From Adineta vaga (lineage: Eukaryota > Rotifera), in contig CP075497.1 of assembly GCA_021613535.1 (NCBI GenBank), positions 7,254,001 to 7,318,000 of the forward strand: a stretch of DNA of 64,000 bases. Direction: 5' to 3'. Of the stretch, positions 46,761 to 61,357 are shown in pieces. The notes beneath the pieces are model-generated. The model had not been told where the DNA came from, made no database searches, and saw nothing but the letters and a program-made list of their open reading frames with translations. The translations under genes were made by a program, and so were the position numbers. Numbering within the stretch: the stretch's first letter is position 1; every line of letters begins with the position of its first letter.

Positions 46761-46925
46761 CTAATGAAGAATAATCCACAATGCATGAATAATACCAATG
46801 ATCCAAAAGCCAACAATAGTTAAAACTAAATTAATAATAACTTGATTATTACAAGTTTTTTGATGTAGATAAACAGCTAATGGTGGAATAAAAATAGCAA
46901 GAATAACTAAAAGAAGATCAGCCAT
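46761..46925 (-). CDS. Pmp3/UPF0057 proteolipid (54 aa)
   Basis: A complete 54-aa frame, too short for usual gene calling. It starts MADLLLVILAIFIPPLAVYL, carries the family hallmark IFIPPLAV, and continues with a second helix (VIINLVLTIVGFWIIGIIHALW) ending in the conserved GxxHAxW. Two membrane helices joined by a short polar loop (HQKTCNNQ) are typical. In yeast and plants these proteolipids keep plasma-membrane potential and salt tolerance; they are also known in nematodes but not in vertebrates. Identity is very secure from the pattern. One exon, no neighbour in close register; expression control is not evident. Confidence 0.9.
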   Translation of the reverse strand: MADLLLVILAIFIPPLAVYLHQKTCNNQVIINLVLTIVGFWIIGIIHALWIILH

Positions 46926-47993
46926 GTTAGTAATAGTGTTTTGATTAATCGATGCTTGAGTTTATGTGGAGGAAAAAGTGAATGTATACTGTTCTTTTTC
47001 TCTACTCGATTTTTGTAAAAGAGAAGAACAGGGAGAGAGAGAGAGAAGAAATTTCTTTTTTTTTAAGAGAGAGAAAGAAGATATCGAATAGTTCTGTATG
47101 CAAACGTGTTACCTATTAGTTTAGTCAACCAACGGCATGATAAAAATAATATAGACACATGCTTATTCAACAAACGAAATTTGACCTAGGTGGGCAAATA
47201 GCAGCAAATAAAAGTAAAGAAAACGATCGAACTACACCAGATTCTCAATGTTTGATCATCCTATCGCAAGGATCCGATTTTGTCAACTTTATTTGAAACT
47301 TTCAAGGATTTACATTCTCTTTTTCTTTTCTTTTTCATTGATCATTTTCCAAATAAATCAACAGAGAAAAAGAAAATCTCATTTCATTATTATCAAATGT
47401 ACGGACACATCGTCATGTTTTTGCATATTAAACCAGTTAAATCTCCAAAGCCAACGAAAGAATACGAAGACCTTTATATGAAGATTAATAAAAGCAAAAC
47501 CCGTCTGTTAGTACAATAATTTCACGTAAACTGTATAACATTTTGGTCGAAATCTACCAGTGACATGTACGAGAGTACAAGGATTATATTTGTTATTCAA
47601 AAGAGATGTGTAGACGCCGTCAAAATAAACTTCTGTATGATTGATTCATTTTACTATGAAAAATAAACCGATACAACAACAAAACAAACAATCGTGATTA
47701 GACTTCCGTTTAAAAAAATGCTTTATTTTCCGCGAAATAGTAATTGATTGATTTCAAGTAGGTACTTCAACAATTTTCCATTTTCATTTTTTGATATATT
47801 TCACAAAAGATGTTGAACTCTGATGTGATATGTTTTCTCAATTTTTTGTCTATCGAAAACATATCGCGCGATTATTTATTTACGATCATGTTAGTAGAAC
47901 ATAAACAAAAATAATAAATTTCCTATATAATTATAAGTAGAAAATAGTATCGAGCATGATTATGAACAATAAAGGAAAGAAAAACAGTGTTGT
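46926..47993. other. Intergenic: Pmp3 5' flank and ADCK5 3' flank
   Basis: A GA-rich run lies near 47032-47075. Overlapping plus frames at 47248-47519 are unsupported. No gene recognised. Confidence 0.5.
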
Positions 47994-50962
47994 TTATTGA
48001 AACTGTTCGATCATATCTCCAGTTTCTTTGGTCACATATCCAAAATAGACTAATAATTTTAAGAATTTAAATTTAAACCATCGTTCCATTCGATCTTTGC
48101 TAAAATAAAAACAAGAAGAAGAAATGAAAATCAACGATCATCTTTACTAATGAAGTTTTTCTTTGACTTACAAAAGTATCAAATCGAAAAGAAATAATTC
48201 AAATCGAGCATAAATACGATCTTTCATAAATCGATGTGGTCCTTCTTGTTTACGAGCACCAAGAATAGCACTAAAAAGATAAATTGACAAAATACGAAAA
48301 TGATTATCCATCGATCTTTTCTAGAACAAGTTGTTTATTCTTGTAACTGAATGACGTCGTTATACTTTGATATGCACAGACAATCGATAGACATGATTAA
48401 ATATTCTATTAGATGATTGCGTGTGGAAATTTATTTTTAATAAAAACATATAACTTAGTACTACTGATTATGATGTTTTCAATATATATATATATATAAA
48501 TATCTAGTTCAATGGGGTTATACAAATGTTACTAACCTTCGAGCCATAATTGTATGTCGATCGATAAGATTTCCATGATCACGAATAGTTGATCGTATTT
48601 GATTTAAATTTCTAGAAAAGATTTTGTCGACGATATTTATATATATTTATCATAAATAAAATCATTCAGTCTCAAAGAAGATTTATTGTTCAACGTTGAT
48701 CTTGTTATGAAAACTACCTGAGAACAAGAATAAGTTTGTCTGGTAATTGTTGAAATACATCAATAACTTGATCCATTGTTTCACGAGCTTTCAATTGAAT
48801 ACGAGCCATTTCTTCTTTAGTTATTTTCTGTCGAAATGATACACTACCAGCTCGAGAACGTAATGATTGCATTATCAAAATTTCAGCAAACAGACGATGA
48901 TATTTCTCTATATATAATGTCATCAATGAAAACACAATCTTTGTTTACTATCGATCTCTCTCTCCCTCTCTTGCACACACAATTATTCAAAAGAAAACGA
49001 TGACGATAACTAACCTTAAGATCATTAATAATGGTCGAGGCATATTATAAAGAATTCGTAAAACACTATCTTGAATATCATTGAAAATAACTGAAAAATC
49101 TTTACGTATAGCCATTTTTTGTTGTGGACTCAGATTTAAGAATTCTCTTTCAGTCTATGAGTTTTATCAAAGAAAGAAAATTTTGGAGAATGAAGAAAAT
49201 GATCGATTTCTTACAGGAAGACGAATTTTTCCTTGTTCATGTGCAGCTTTTTGATCATCGGATGACATTTGATCCCAAATTTCTGGTAAGATTGCTAGAT
49301 CATGAATAGGTCGATGAATTGGTCGCATAGAAAGAACCGTAGCAAATGTCAAATAGTCCTTATCTATATCAACAAGACAACAGTTCAATATTTCATCGTC
49401 ATCATTTTCTTTCTCATAGAATTGTGAATGTGTATGTTAATTATTAGAACATCTTTAACTTACCTTTCACGCCAAGTGCTATTGAATATTGTTTCATTTT
49501 AGCTTCATCTTTTAATATGATTGCTTTCCATAATTGACATAAAGCTTCTCGATCTTTTGGACTAATAGTAACATATAAACCATGATCAAGTAAAACGATT
49601 TGAACATTAGATTTCGTCGGAGTCTTAGGATCTTTTCGAACATAAACATTGCCTGGCTAATAAGAGAAAAAAAGATTTCGTTTATGGAATAAAGGATATC
49701 TACACCCAACATACATGAGGATCAGCATGTACGAAACCTGAATGAAATATTTGAAAAGCCATTGCTTCCACCAGTTTCGTATCAATTTCTTTCAATGATA
49801 AATTTGATTGTTTAATTTTATCTAAATCGGAAACTTTGATTCCATCGATGTACTCCATTACTAATACTCGTTTCGTTGTATATTCCCAGAAAACTTTTGG
49901 AACATAGATATATTTTAAATAAGGAGATAATTGGGCATAACATAAATCAGCATTTTCACCTTCTAGTTTAAAATCAAGTTCACGTTCTAAACTAGTCTTG
50001 ACTGAATCAATCATCCAACCAAATTCAAATTTGGGAAAGATTTTACCCAATGCATATAATATCATTCGAATAGTTAGAATATCACCGGTAAAACGATCTT
50101 GTAAATCAATATATTGCAATTTAACTGCGACACGTTCATCAGTTGATTTCAAACGACCTTCATACACTTCAGCTAGAGACGCGGCAGCAATTGGTTCAGG
50201 AGAAAGATAAGAAAATAAATCAGACACTTGACAACCAAATTCTTCATCGATTAACTGACTAACCTAAATAATCCATTTCGATATTTTGATTAAATCATGA
50301 GAGAAAAAAGACTATTTTACTTCATTTCGTTGTCTCCGTAGAGCTTTATCTTGCAAAAGACGAAGACCTTCCGTATATTCTTTCGGTAAAATATGATCAG
50401 CACTGACCATTCCTTGACCCATCTTTACATATAAACCACCATTATCTATACATCCTTGTGCTATTCGAGCTGCAGCACGTTGATGACATTCTTTTAACTT
50501 TATTTCATATTCAAGTGATGTTTCTGGTACTGTCCAAAAAAGATATTTATAATCAATTGCAATAAGCGCACCGATTTGAAATGATCTATAATATAGATAA
50601 TCTCAAACTATTTCGATAGTTTTCTCAAAATCATACGAACCGATATCCAGTTGAAAACCTTCAAAAGTGACACGTATTTGACGTTGTTCTTTAGGTGTTA
50701 GATAATAAAAATAATAGAGACTACTACCGCCAATAATTACTCCATTAGCAATCAAAAAATTTCGTAGAAAACGATGATTACCACGTTTTCCACCGATTTG
50801 ATTAGCAACTGATTGAACTGTATTTGAATTATTATTTGAAATAAACTTTTTTGTTATTAAACGATACGAATAGGATGGTAATAACAATGAACAAGCTCGA
50901 AAAGCATTTACATACATAAATCTAGAATAATATCTATAAAGAATATTTTCGGATTTTGTCAT
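47994..50962 (-). CDS. ADCK5: UbiB-family atypical kinase ADCK5, with two alternative exons
   Basis: Mitochondrial ABC1/UbiB-type ATPase-kinase. The exon path is 50962-50637, 50585-50321, 50263-49715, 49656-49464, 49363-49215, then one of 49154-49015 or 48827-48718, then 48611-48537, 48270-48172 and 48099-47994 (633 or 623 aa). After an N-terminal region with an Arg/Ser-rich start and a membrane segment near residues 73-90 come the UbiB marks: NGGLYVKMGQGM (KxGQ), PIAAASLAEVYEG (Ala-rich loop), RVAVKLQYIDLQDRF, ERELDF (ExD), HADPHPGNV and LLDHGLY. The YIDLQDRFTGDI and DREALCQLWKAIIL blocks match ADCK5 over ADCK1. Both alternative exons begin in phase 0, end in phase 2 and encode homologous helices ending LPRPLLMILR or LPDKLILVLR. 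The start lies 129 bp after the CHK2 stop on the same strand. Confidence 0.88.
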
Positions 50963-51091
50963 AGATATTTGACATAACGTATATATATATATCGACTAAA
51001 CTGTACAAAGAGAATTCTCTTCAATGAAATAGAAAATAAATTCTAATTTTTTTTATCACAAAAAAATACCGGACAAAACGAAATATATCAA

Positions 51092-52870
51092 TTAATGTCT
51101 CATACGTTTGGCTCGTCCATTTGAAGTGCTATCCATTGTTGTTGCATCAAAATCTTCATCCATGGCTGACTCATCATTAGATTGTAAACGTTTACAAGTT
51201 TTTATAGGTGAAGATGTTGGATTGATAATTTTCTCTACTCGATTAGTATTGTCATCATCATTTAATAACCATGGATGTTGAAGTACACCGTTTATTGTCA
51301 ATCGTTTAATCGGATCAACACACATCATTTGACGAATGAGATCTTTTGCAACATCGGAAACATCTGACCAAAATTCATCAGGAAATGTATAAAGACCTTT
51401 GAGAATTTGTTCTGTTAATGAAGGTAAATCAGGTGATTCACTAAATGGTGGATAACCAACTAAACATATATATAAAATAACGCCTAAACTCCATACATCA
51501 ACTTTATTTGTATAACTTCCTTCGCCACGATTTGCTAAAATTTCTGGTGCTATGAAAAAGAAAAAGAAGATTAATTTTTAATTTTTAATTTTTAATTTCT
51601 ATTTTCAATTCAATTTCTTACCAAGATAATTTGGTGTACCACAAAATGTTTTCATTAATGTTGTTTCATTAATCAATCTTGATAAACCAAAATCAGTGAT
51701 TTTAATTAATGTTTCATTTGTTTCCGATGATGTTAAAAGAACATTTTCAGGTTTTAAATCACGATGTGTTATCGAATTATCATGAAGATATTTTACGCCA
51801 ATACACATTTGTCGAAAGAGAAATTTACTTGTACTCTCATCAAATTGACCATGAGCAACTATACGATCAAATAATTCTCCACCCTCAGCTAATTCAAGTA
51901 TTATAAAGAGAGCTTCATGTGCTTCATGAACATCATGAATACGAATAATACATGGATGATTTAATCGTTGTAATATTGAACATTCACTTTTGATTTGTTG
52001 ATTAAAAACTAAAGCTTGTGGACCAATATGTGTAAACGTTTTTTTGGCAATGATTTTCATAGCAAAACGATCACATGTACCTATGAAAACAATGAATTAA
52101 ATTATTCACATCTGTTTCAATATGAAGAATAAATATACATTTGAATATTAGCTCAACTTATGCGTCTGTTTGAACATAAAATTATGAATACAATTACAGA
52201 ACTCTGAACTTTGACAGATTCCTAGAGTTTTATGAATACTCAATTTAATCTTTCAGTAAAAAGATGTCATTCTAGCACATAGTTTACCTCGTAAGAAGCA
52301 TAATTTAACTTCTCCGTAAGCTCCTCGTCCAATTTGTTTTGAAACGATGTATTTCTCTCTAACTACAGGTGGAATTGATGAATCTTCTAACGCATTCGCA
52401 TCCATATAAATATAAACACGATGTGTTTTTGATGACAAGGCAATTTCCGAATTGTTTTCTAGAACATGTTTTTTATTTTTGCCAAGTTTTTCACCATTGA
52501 CATACGTTCCATTTGATGATAAATCATGTAAATAAACAAAATTTTTTATTTCATCACGAATGATTTTAAAATGCGTCGAAGAATAAGTTGGATAATATTT
52601 CGTTGTTTGAATTTCATTTGAATTAAATAATACTGAACATGTTTTACCACGACCAAATGAATATTCTTGATCAATCAAATTAATTGATGGAAATAGTTTA
52701 TTTAAAGATAATAAACGACCCCATACATTTGCTTGTTGAATATTGTCTCCATCTTCTTCAATTCCATCAAATTTTTGTGTTGGTAAACTCAAAGTCTAAA
52801 TTAAAGTCAAGTATTTCGACTAGAATAGAAAGATTTTTAATCGACAAACCATTGGCAATGGTTCACTCAT
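51092..52870 (-). CDS. CHEK2: Checkpoint kinase 2 (FHA + Ser/Thr kinase), 481 aa
   Basis: DNA-damage effector kinase acting downstream of ATM. Four exons (52870-52850, 52795-52288, 52080-51622, 51549-51092) total 1446 nt. A seven-codon first exon supplies the ATG. The FHA domain (about residues 30-125) has YSFGRGKTC, SSTHFKI and SSNGTYVNG, the phosphothreonine-binding residues. The kinase domain (about 150-415) has GRGAYGEVK, AMKIIAKK, HPCIIRI, THRDLKPENVLL, TDFGLSR, CGTPNYLAPE and DVWSLGVILYICLVGYPPFSE, all close to CHK2. The C-terminus carries a basic AKRMRH that could be a nuclear signal. The N-terminal SQ/TQ cluster that ATM phosphorylates is nearly absent: only one TQ (PTQKF) is visible before the FHA domain, so priming may differ. 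Confidence 0.93.
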
Positions 52871-53376
52871 GATTAGAATGATAAAGTTAACGTAACAACA
52901 AAATATTTTTTTGAAAAAATACGTCAACGACGACGAGAGGAGCACAGGAGATGACTCAAGGTTACACCACATCAATATTTTTGTAAAAGATGGATATACA
53001 ATGGCCAATGAAAGTGTTCTCAGGCAAATGACAAGTGACATCTGCTCATGATTATATCTTCGGATGCTAGTTTCTATGCAAATTGAATCTTTCGGCATTT
53101 TCTTATATTCTTAGTCATGAAAATATATGTTTATTTAAATGATTCCAAAATAAAATGGTCGCTTAAATTGCATGTTCTTTGATTGTAAGAAAAACTCTTT
53201 CTTCATATAATTATCATCGTTTGGATATTGAATTCAACAAAAGTTGAACCGATTTCAGAAGTAAATACATATTTTCTTCTATTAAGCATCTTCCGTGACA
53301 AAAAATAGTGTTCGTAATGAAATCAACTAATGTATTCGAAGCCAAGCTGTCCATCTGATAATCCAGTAAATTTCGA
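52871..53376. other. Intergenic upstream of CHK2
   Basis: 5' flank of CHK2. The minus frame across 52820-53098 is not supported beyond the CHK2 start. In the minus direction an open frame at about 53212-53352 (beginning MDSLASNTLVDF) could be a further exon of the small gene that follows, but the intron needed would be only 37 nt. Confidence 0.35.
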
Positions 53377-53556
53377 TTAAATCACTACTACAATAATATC
53401 GTGTTTTATCATTGTAAATGGATCTACATCTTCAATTGAAATTCTTTCATTTGCCGGTGGTGAAGTTAGAGTCATTTTTACCGATGGAATTTCCTATTGA
53501 ACACATGATTAGTTATTTGAGTAAAAACTAAATTCGCCTATTTGAACATCTTCCAT
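53377..53556 (-). CDS. Candidate 41-aa two-exon protein
   Basis: An ATG at 53556 in a good context (TCAAAATGG) gives three codons. A 54-nt GT-AG intron (53547-53494) then leads, in phase, to 38 codons plus a stop at 53377. The peptide reads MEDEIPSVKMTLTSPPANER and continues with an acidic and then hydrophobic end (DPFTMIKHDIIVVVI). Its composition is unlike local chance frames. It could be a whole micro-protein or the first exons of a longer gene. Family unknown. Confidence 0.3.
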
Positions 53557-54600
53557 TTTGATACTCAAACGAAAAGAAACGAATTGAACATGATAAATAA
53601 ATAGGTTGTGGAAGATCATTCGCAAGACGAGTATGATCATGACTTGTAAATTCAAGTGTAATGAAAGAGAAAATAGAATTATCTTTTGGAAAAAAAGGAT
53701 TTACTAGATTGTTATCTTATTCGTAATAAATCAATTTTACAAATGAATAGAAAAAGATTTTGATGTAGTTGGAAATGGTCGATATACGATGTACAACTAA
53801 ACTTCGATATTCAAAGAAGAGCTATAGTTTGTCATAAAAGACAAGAATTTTCAGGACTTCTTTTCATTTTTATTTGTTTCGCTTTACGTTTCGATGTTTT
53901 ATTTCATTAAATTGGATGATAAATGACATTACATAGTTTTAGAAATACATGTGAAAAGACGTGCTTAATTCATCATATATCTATTCTATTCCCTTTTCTT
54001 TTCTTTTCGTTCGATATAAAACATAACGAATGTACTTAAGTCAAAGGTTAGGTTATTTTATCATTCTTCAAAATTCATTTCGAGGGTTTGAAGAAGTTTC
54101 ACTTTAGTTCTGCAGAAAATCTTCTTATTGATTCGACTAGTTTGACATTCATGTAGTGATGTATTTATACAAAGTAAAGAAATGCTCAATCATATCTAAT
54201 TCTTGTCTTTTTATTTATTTTTGAATGGAATTTTTCATCATTTTGTCAACATCATTGTGATAACTTAACAAAGAATTTAATTAATCTAAAAGATCTTTGC
54301 CAAGTTTTTCTTTCGAACAGCATATCAATGTTTACTATCAATGACATATTTTCGCTTGTATTCTCGTCTATAACTAAGTTTTGAAAAATATTACACAGAT
54401 TGATTTGAGAAGATGATTGTTCTCATGTTCAGATCTCTATCTATAGGAAGAAAGACGTTCTTTCTTTTTGTTAATCTCGCTTCGATGTCTCTTCATTTTA
54501 TGTTTACACATATCTTTCAGTTAGTTAGTTATTTTCAATTTCCATAAAATTCATTTGTGTTTCGTTGAATCTTTATCTATTTATTGTTATAGAATTAGAA
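53557..54600. other. Intergenic, nothing seen
   Basis: AT-rich DNA with no supported exon on either strand, no repeats evident. Confidence 0.5.
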
Positions 54601-55053
54601 TCAAAGAGTCAATCCACAATCTCCTTCTTCAGCAAAAATCAAAGATCTCATATGAAATGATAAACTTAGGATATGATGATGTATTTTCCCGATTGTTGTT
54701 GGATAATTTTTGTAGAACAATATCAGCAATGATAAGTCATAAAGAATCCCATAGTCTACGATAGGAGGTTCTACATCAGCAGCATCTGGTAGTCCCATCT
54801 TTCCTGGAATGGATATGCCAAAATGAACAAATATTGGTGTTGTTTCGACAATAATTTGACAAGTGTTTTCATCAAGACTTGTATCCATATCGTTGATGAT
54901 GATCTTTAATGAAGCCAGTTTTGATAAATGTGAAAGTGAACGAATACTTGTCGGAAATAACAAAAAGCTTTTCAATTCCATAACATTATTTGTTAATGTA
55001 TCATGTCGAAGATTAGAAAGACTCAAACGAATAAGGAAATTATATAATAACAT
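54601..55053 (-). pseudogene. Possible F-box/LRR-type relic (150-aa frame)
   Basis: A minus frame reading FLIRLSLSNLRHDTL, then SFLLFPTSIRSLSHLSKLASL and a long C-terminal part. The pattern LxLSN...FL...S...LxSL resembles the degenerate leucine-rich region of the very abundant bdelloid F-box-like proteins. It has no F-box and no convincing start, and sits only 80 bp from the hydrolase stop. It is most likely a truncated fragment; it may also be a short gene. Confidence 0.35.
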
Positions 55054-55132
55054 AAAGAAAAGATGTTGTTAAAATTTTTATTATGAAAAGCTATATTTAG
55101 ACTCCTTTTTCTCTTCTTCTTCTTCGAGGTTG

Positions 55133-56506
55133 TCATTCTTTTTGATTACTAAGAATATTTTCGATAGCTTGAATTACACGAAGATTTCGTGGATCGACAT
55201 TCAGAGCACTAGGATCGAGATGATTGCAAACATAACCATATGCTAGCTGATGTATAGGATATGCAAATGCACAACTACCACCATAACCTATTTGAAATAT
55301 GGAAAATAATATTTAGATATCAGAATAAAATCAGTCAGTAATCGTTACCAGTAAAACCAAAAACACCATCACCAAATATTTGAAAACATTCACCAAATAA
55401 TTGAAAACCACCTTTTCCAAAAATTGTTGGCATATTATACGAATGTATGTCAAGTTCATCTTTTGGTGTAACATTTTCAATTGCTTGATTTAATGTATCT
55501 TCACTCACCAAACGTGTCTGAATATGATTATTTTCATTAATATCGCCAATAAGTAAAGAATAGATACGAGCTAACGATCGAGCATTGGTAATTCCATTAA
55601 CAGCAGGCAGTTCTGCTCGATGAAAATGAACATCGTTATAGATCAATTTTGGTCTTCCTATCGGAAAAGCACCACTACATGTTAATGCTTTATCAGTTTG
55701 TGAGCGAGATGGACGTATATTACTTGTATCAATCTAGAATACATTTACAACATAGTTTCACTCGGCTATGCTTTCAATCAACTTTCGACTTTACGAATCA
55801 GAGGAGAAATTCGTCCTTCAACAGTATCATTTGGTATACCGACATAAAATTCCTTGTCTAATTCATCACGAACAAACTGGCCATATGACCGATAAGAGGG
55901 ATCAACACGACGAATTAATTCTCCCGCAAGATATCCAAGTGTATGAGCATGGTAACCATGTGTAGTTCCTGGTTCCCAATGAGGTTTCTGTAAAGATAAT
56001 AACGAAGTCATATAAGACCAACTATATGCATCATGTACTGTGATATCTTCGTCGACGAATGATAAACCAGCTCGATGTGCTAATAGATCTCCAACAGTAA
56101 TATTCTTTAGAAAAAATAACATACAATGAAAATAATTAACTTAGATGAATCTTACCTGTTTTCCATTAGCAGCAAATTCAGGCCAATACTGCGCAACAGG
56201 TAGATCATAATCGAGCCACTTTCTTTCTACACATAATGCTACTGCTGCTGCTATAATACCTTTGGAAGTCGAAAAGACTAACTGTAATGTATCTAATGTA
56301 TAAGGTTCCTTTTTTGTTTCTACATCTTTCCAACCACCACTTAAATCAACGACACATTTTCCTCGATGATAAATACACAAACCAGCACCAATATCAGATC
56401 CATCAGTTAAATTTTGCTCGAAAACGGAACGTACATTCTCCCAACCAGGTGTTATATGGCCATACACGTGTTTCATACTATTATTATGATTGGGCGTTGA
56501 TAACAT
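55133..56506 (-). CDS. Serine hydrolase of the class C beta-lactamase fold (LACT/EstB-like)
   Basis: Four exons (about 56506-56157, 56106-55790, 55733-55349, 55287-55133) encode about 400 aa. The catalytic Ser-Lys pair is in LVFSTSKGI (SxxK). The Tyr motif is in HGYHAHTLGYLAGELIRRVD, a form typical of animal beta-lactamase-domain proteins, and the final KTG-like strand motif is at GYGGSCAFAYP. NITVGDLLAHRAGL is another family block. Such proteins in nematodes and rotifers are esterases or peptidases of unknown substrate rather than antibiotic-resistance enzymes. No signal peptide, so probably cytosolic. The intron between exons 2 and 3 uses donor GTCGAA, chosen because other donors lead to a stop; an exon end may be off by one base. 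Divergent from the gene at 56848. Confidence 0.82.
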
Positions 56507-56847
56507 TATCGATTTTGTTTTCTTGTTCTATTCACACCGCCGTGCGTCTATGACTTTTAATTTTAGTTTCGTTTCGTTAGTAAGTCAACAATAGAAACAT
56601 AGATATCAATCCTTACCTTTGTCTTTCTCTTTCAATACATTTATAACAAAGTCTCATTGTAGATTGTCAAAAATCTCTTATTCCAAAAGACTTATTCAGA
56701 TCTATTCTTTACTACAAGATCCATCTGAGTTTCAGAAATTCGAAATAAAATGATAACAACAAAACATGATCTTATGGACTTTATCCATTTGTTTTTCTTT
56801 CTTTCTATATTATCATACGTGTGCAACATTTACAAATAGAAAGAAAG
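56507..56847. promoter_or_regulatory. Bidirectional promoter region
   Basis: 341 bp between divergent start codons of the hydrolase and the membrane protein. No sharp TATA element. A TAG acceptor-like site (TTTACAAATAG) precedes the plus ATG by 8 bases and may be a spliced-leader site. Confidence 0.4.
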
Positions 56848-57890
56848 ATGAATAGAACAGTGACGACATCGCATCTTGTTATTCCGTTATATGAATCAGT
56901 TGATACTCCCACAGCGATTAATGAATTTGTACCACTTCATTATGATTCACCTGGTGCTGCGTTATTTTTAATTGTTGTTATTCTATGGTATGCATTAGGT
57001 ATTGTTTGTATGTTAGGAATGCAAATTCGTGCTCGTGCTGACACAATTGAAGATTGTACAAGACGTCGAACGAAATTATTTCTTCAAACACTTCGTGATC
57101 AAACACAAACGAAACAAATCCTTGGTAAAAACAAATTCTTTTATAATTTTATTGATGCTTAAATCGTACTTATTTTTATTGTTGTTTAGAAGAACTTGTC
57201 GATAAAAAACAACGTGACAAACTTTGGAATATTTATTTAGGTAAAACAGATTATAATAAAGAAAAGTTAAAACGTGCTGAACTTCGTCGAATACGAAATA
57301 TTAAAAAACAATTAGCTGTTATCAATCGAAATCGTCTAATTATGAATGATACAATTTTAACTCCAGTTATCAACGAACATACGCATCGAGCATCATTTAG
57401 TTCACAATCAACATTTATTCCAAATCTTACAGTAGTTGAAGATCAATCGCGTATTCGACGGCGTTCTTCATTAGATCAACAGATAATTGAACGATGGAAA
57501 TCATTAGTAGAGGAAAGTAATGCACATGAACAATTGCCATGGACATTTCGAAAACATCTTATTCGTCGTCATTTTCGACGGTCTTGTAAAAACGTATCAA
57601 TTGAATCGGAACAAATGCCATCACGTTTAACTGATTCATCATTATTTCATGAACATTTGAAACAAATGGAAGATGAACAATATCATCTTTTACCGCCAGA
57701 TCAATATATTCCTAACAAACATTTAAATCGTTCAGTAAAAGGAATAAATGATCGATCTAATCCGTATGTAACTTATTGTCAATTACCAATTAAAGATAAT
57801 TTACAGTCAAATATTCGAAGTCTACCACTTATTACGATCAAATCTGATCACGAAATCGTTCATTTGTATGATGATGAATCTCAATGTTAA
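56848..57890 (+). CDS. Single-pass membrane protein, unknown (325 aa)
   Basis: Two exons (56848-57124, 57190-57890). About 33 polar residues are followed by one membrane helix (ALFLIVVILWYALGIVCMLGM) and then a long, basic, mainly helical cytosolic part. The juxtamembrane block QIRARADTIEDCTRRRTKLFL and, across the splice, LEELVDKKQRDKLWNIYLG looks conserved and resembles uncharacterised invertebrate single-pass proteins I have seen. The rest (IRRRSSLDQQIIERWKSL and a Ser/Pro-rich tail) is probably disordered. No signal peptide, so type III or tail-type topology. The ATG at 56848 was taken over an upstream GTG. Function unknown. Confidence 0.7.
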
Positions 57891-57915
57891 ATTTTAATTA
57901 CTTTTATGTTTTCTT

Positions 57916-58152
57916 CTAAAATAATGAATAAATTTCATAAAAAAATCTTTTCACTAAAATATACGCTTTATATAATTTCACCGGGTAGATGTCACTATAA
58001 TTTACCACTAAGACTTCTTCAAATGATTGATTGGTTCTTCTATATTTCCAATAGAGTTTTGGATGAAGTAATGCTAAGTACAATTGCAAAGCGAACACAC
58101 CACAGATACAGAAAGCTACATAACGTAATATGAACTCTATCTTGTTTTCCAT
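57916..58152 (-). CDS. Small single-pass membrane protein (49 or 78 aa)
   Basis: An ATG at 58152 begins MENKIEFILRYVAFCICG. A membrane helix (YVAFCICGVFALQLYLALL) is followed by a conserved-looking HPKLYWKYRRTNQSFEEVLV. After this a consensus donor GTAAAT and an acceptor TATATTTTAG, 52 nt apart, would bring in an immediate TGA, giving a 49-aa protein; without splicing the frame runs on to 57916. The size and layout recall SMIM-type or mitochondrial inner-membrane micro-proteins. It is divergent from AFG3L2 with only 118 bp between the starts. Family not identified. Confidence 0.45.
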   Translation of the reverse strand: MENKIEFILRYVAFCICGVFALQLYLALLHPKLYWKYRRTNQSFEEVLVVNYSDIYPVKLYKAYILVKRFFYEIYSLF

Positions 58153-58270
58153 TTGAAGACACTGTAGTAAGAACATACGTTATGTAATATAAATATGATA
58201 ATATTTCATTTTTCGATTGAACAAATCTATTGCTGAAGATCTGATTACGTAATAGTTCTTCTTGTAGATT

Positions 58271-61357
<3,087 letters not shown>

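Noticed and set aside
47248-47519. Two overlapping plus frames of about 78 codons
   Set aside because: Mutually overlapping, Lys/Phe-rich, no homology; neither has splice support.
55133-56506. Reading the beta-lactamase-fold gene as an antibiotic-resistance gene
   Set aside because: The GYHAHTLG and YGGS forms are those of eukaryotic serine hydrolases of this fold, and it has introns.
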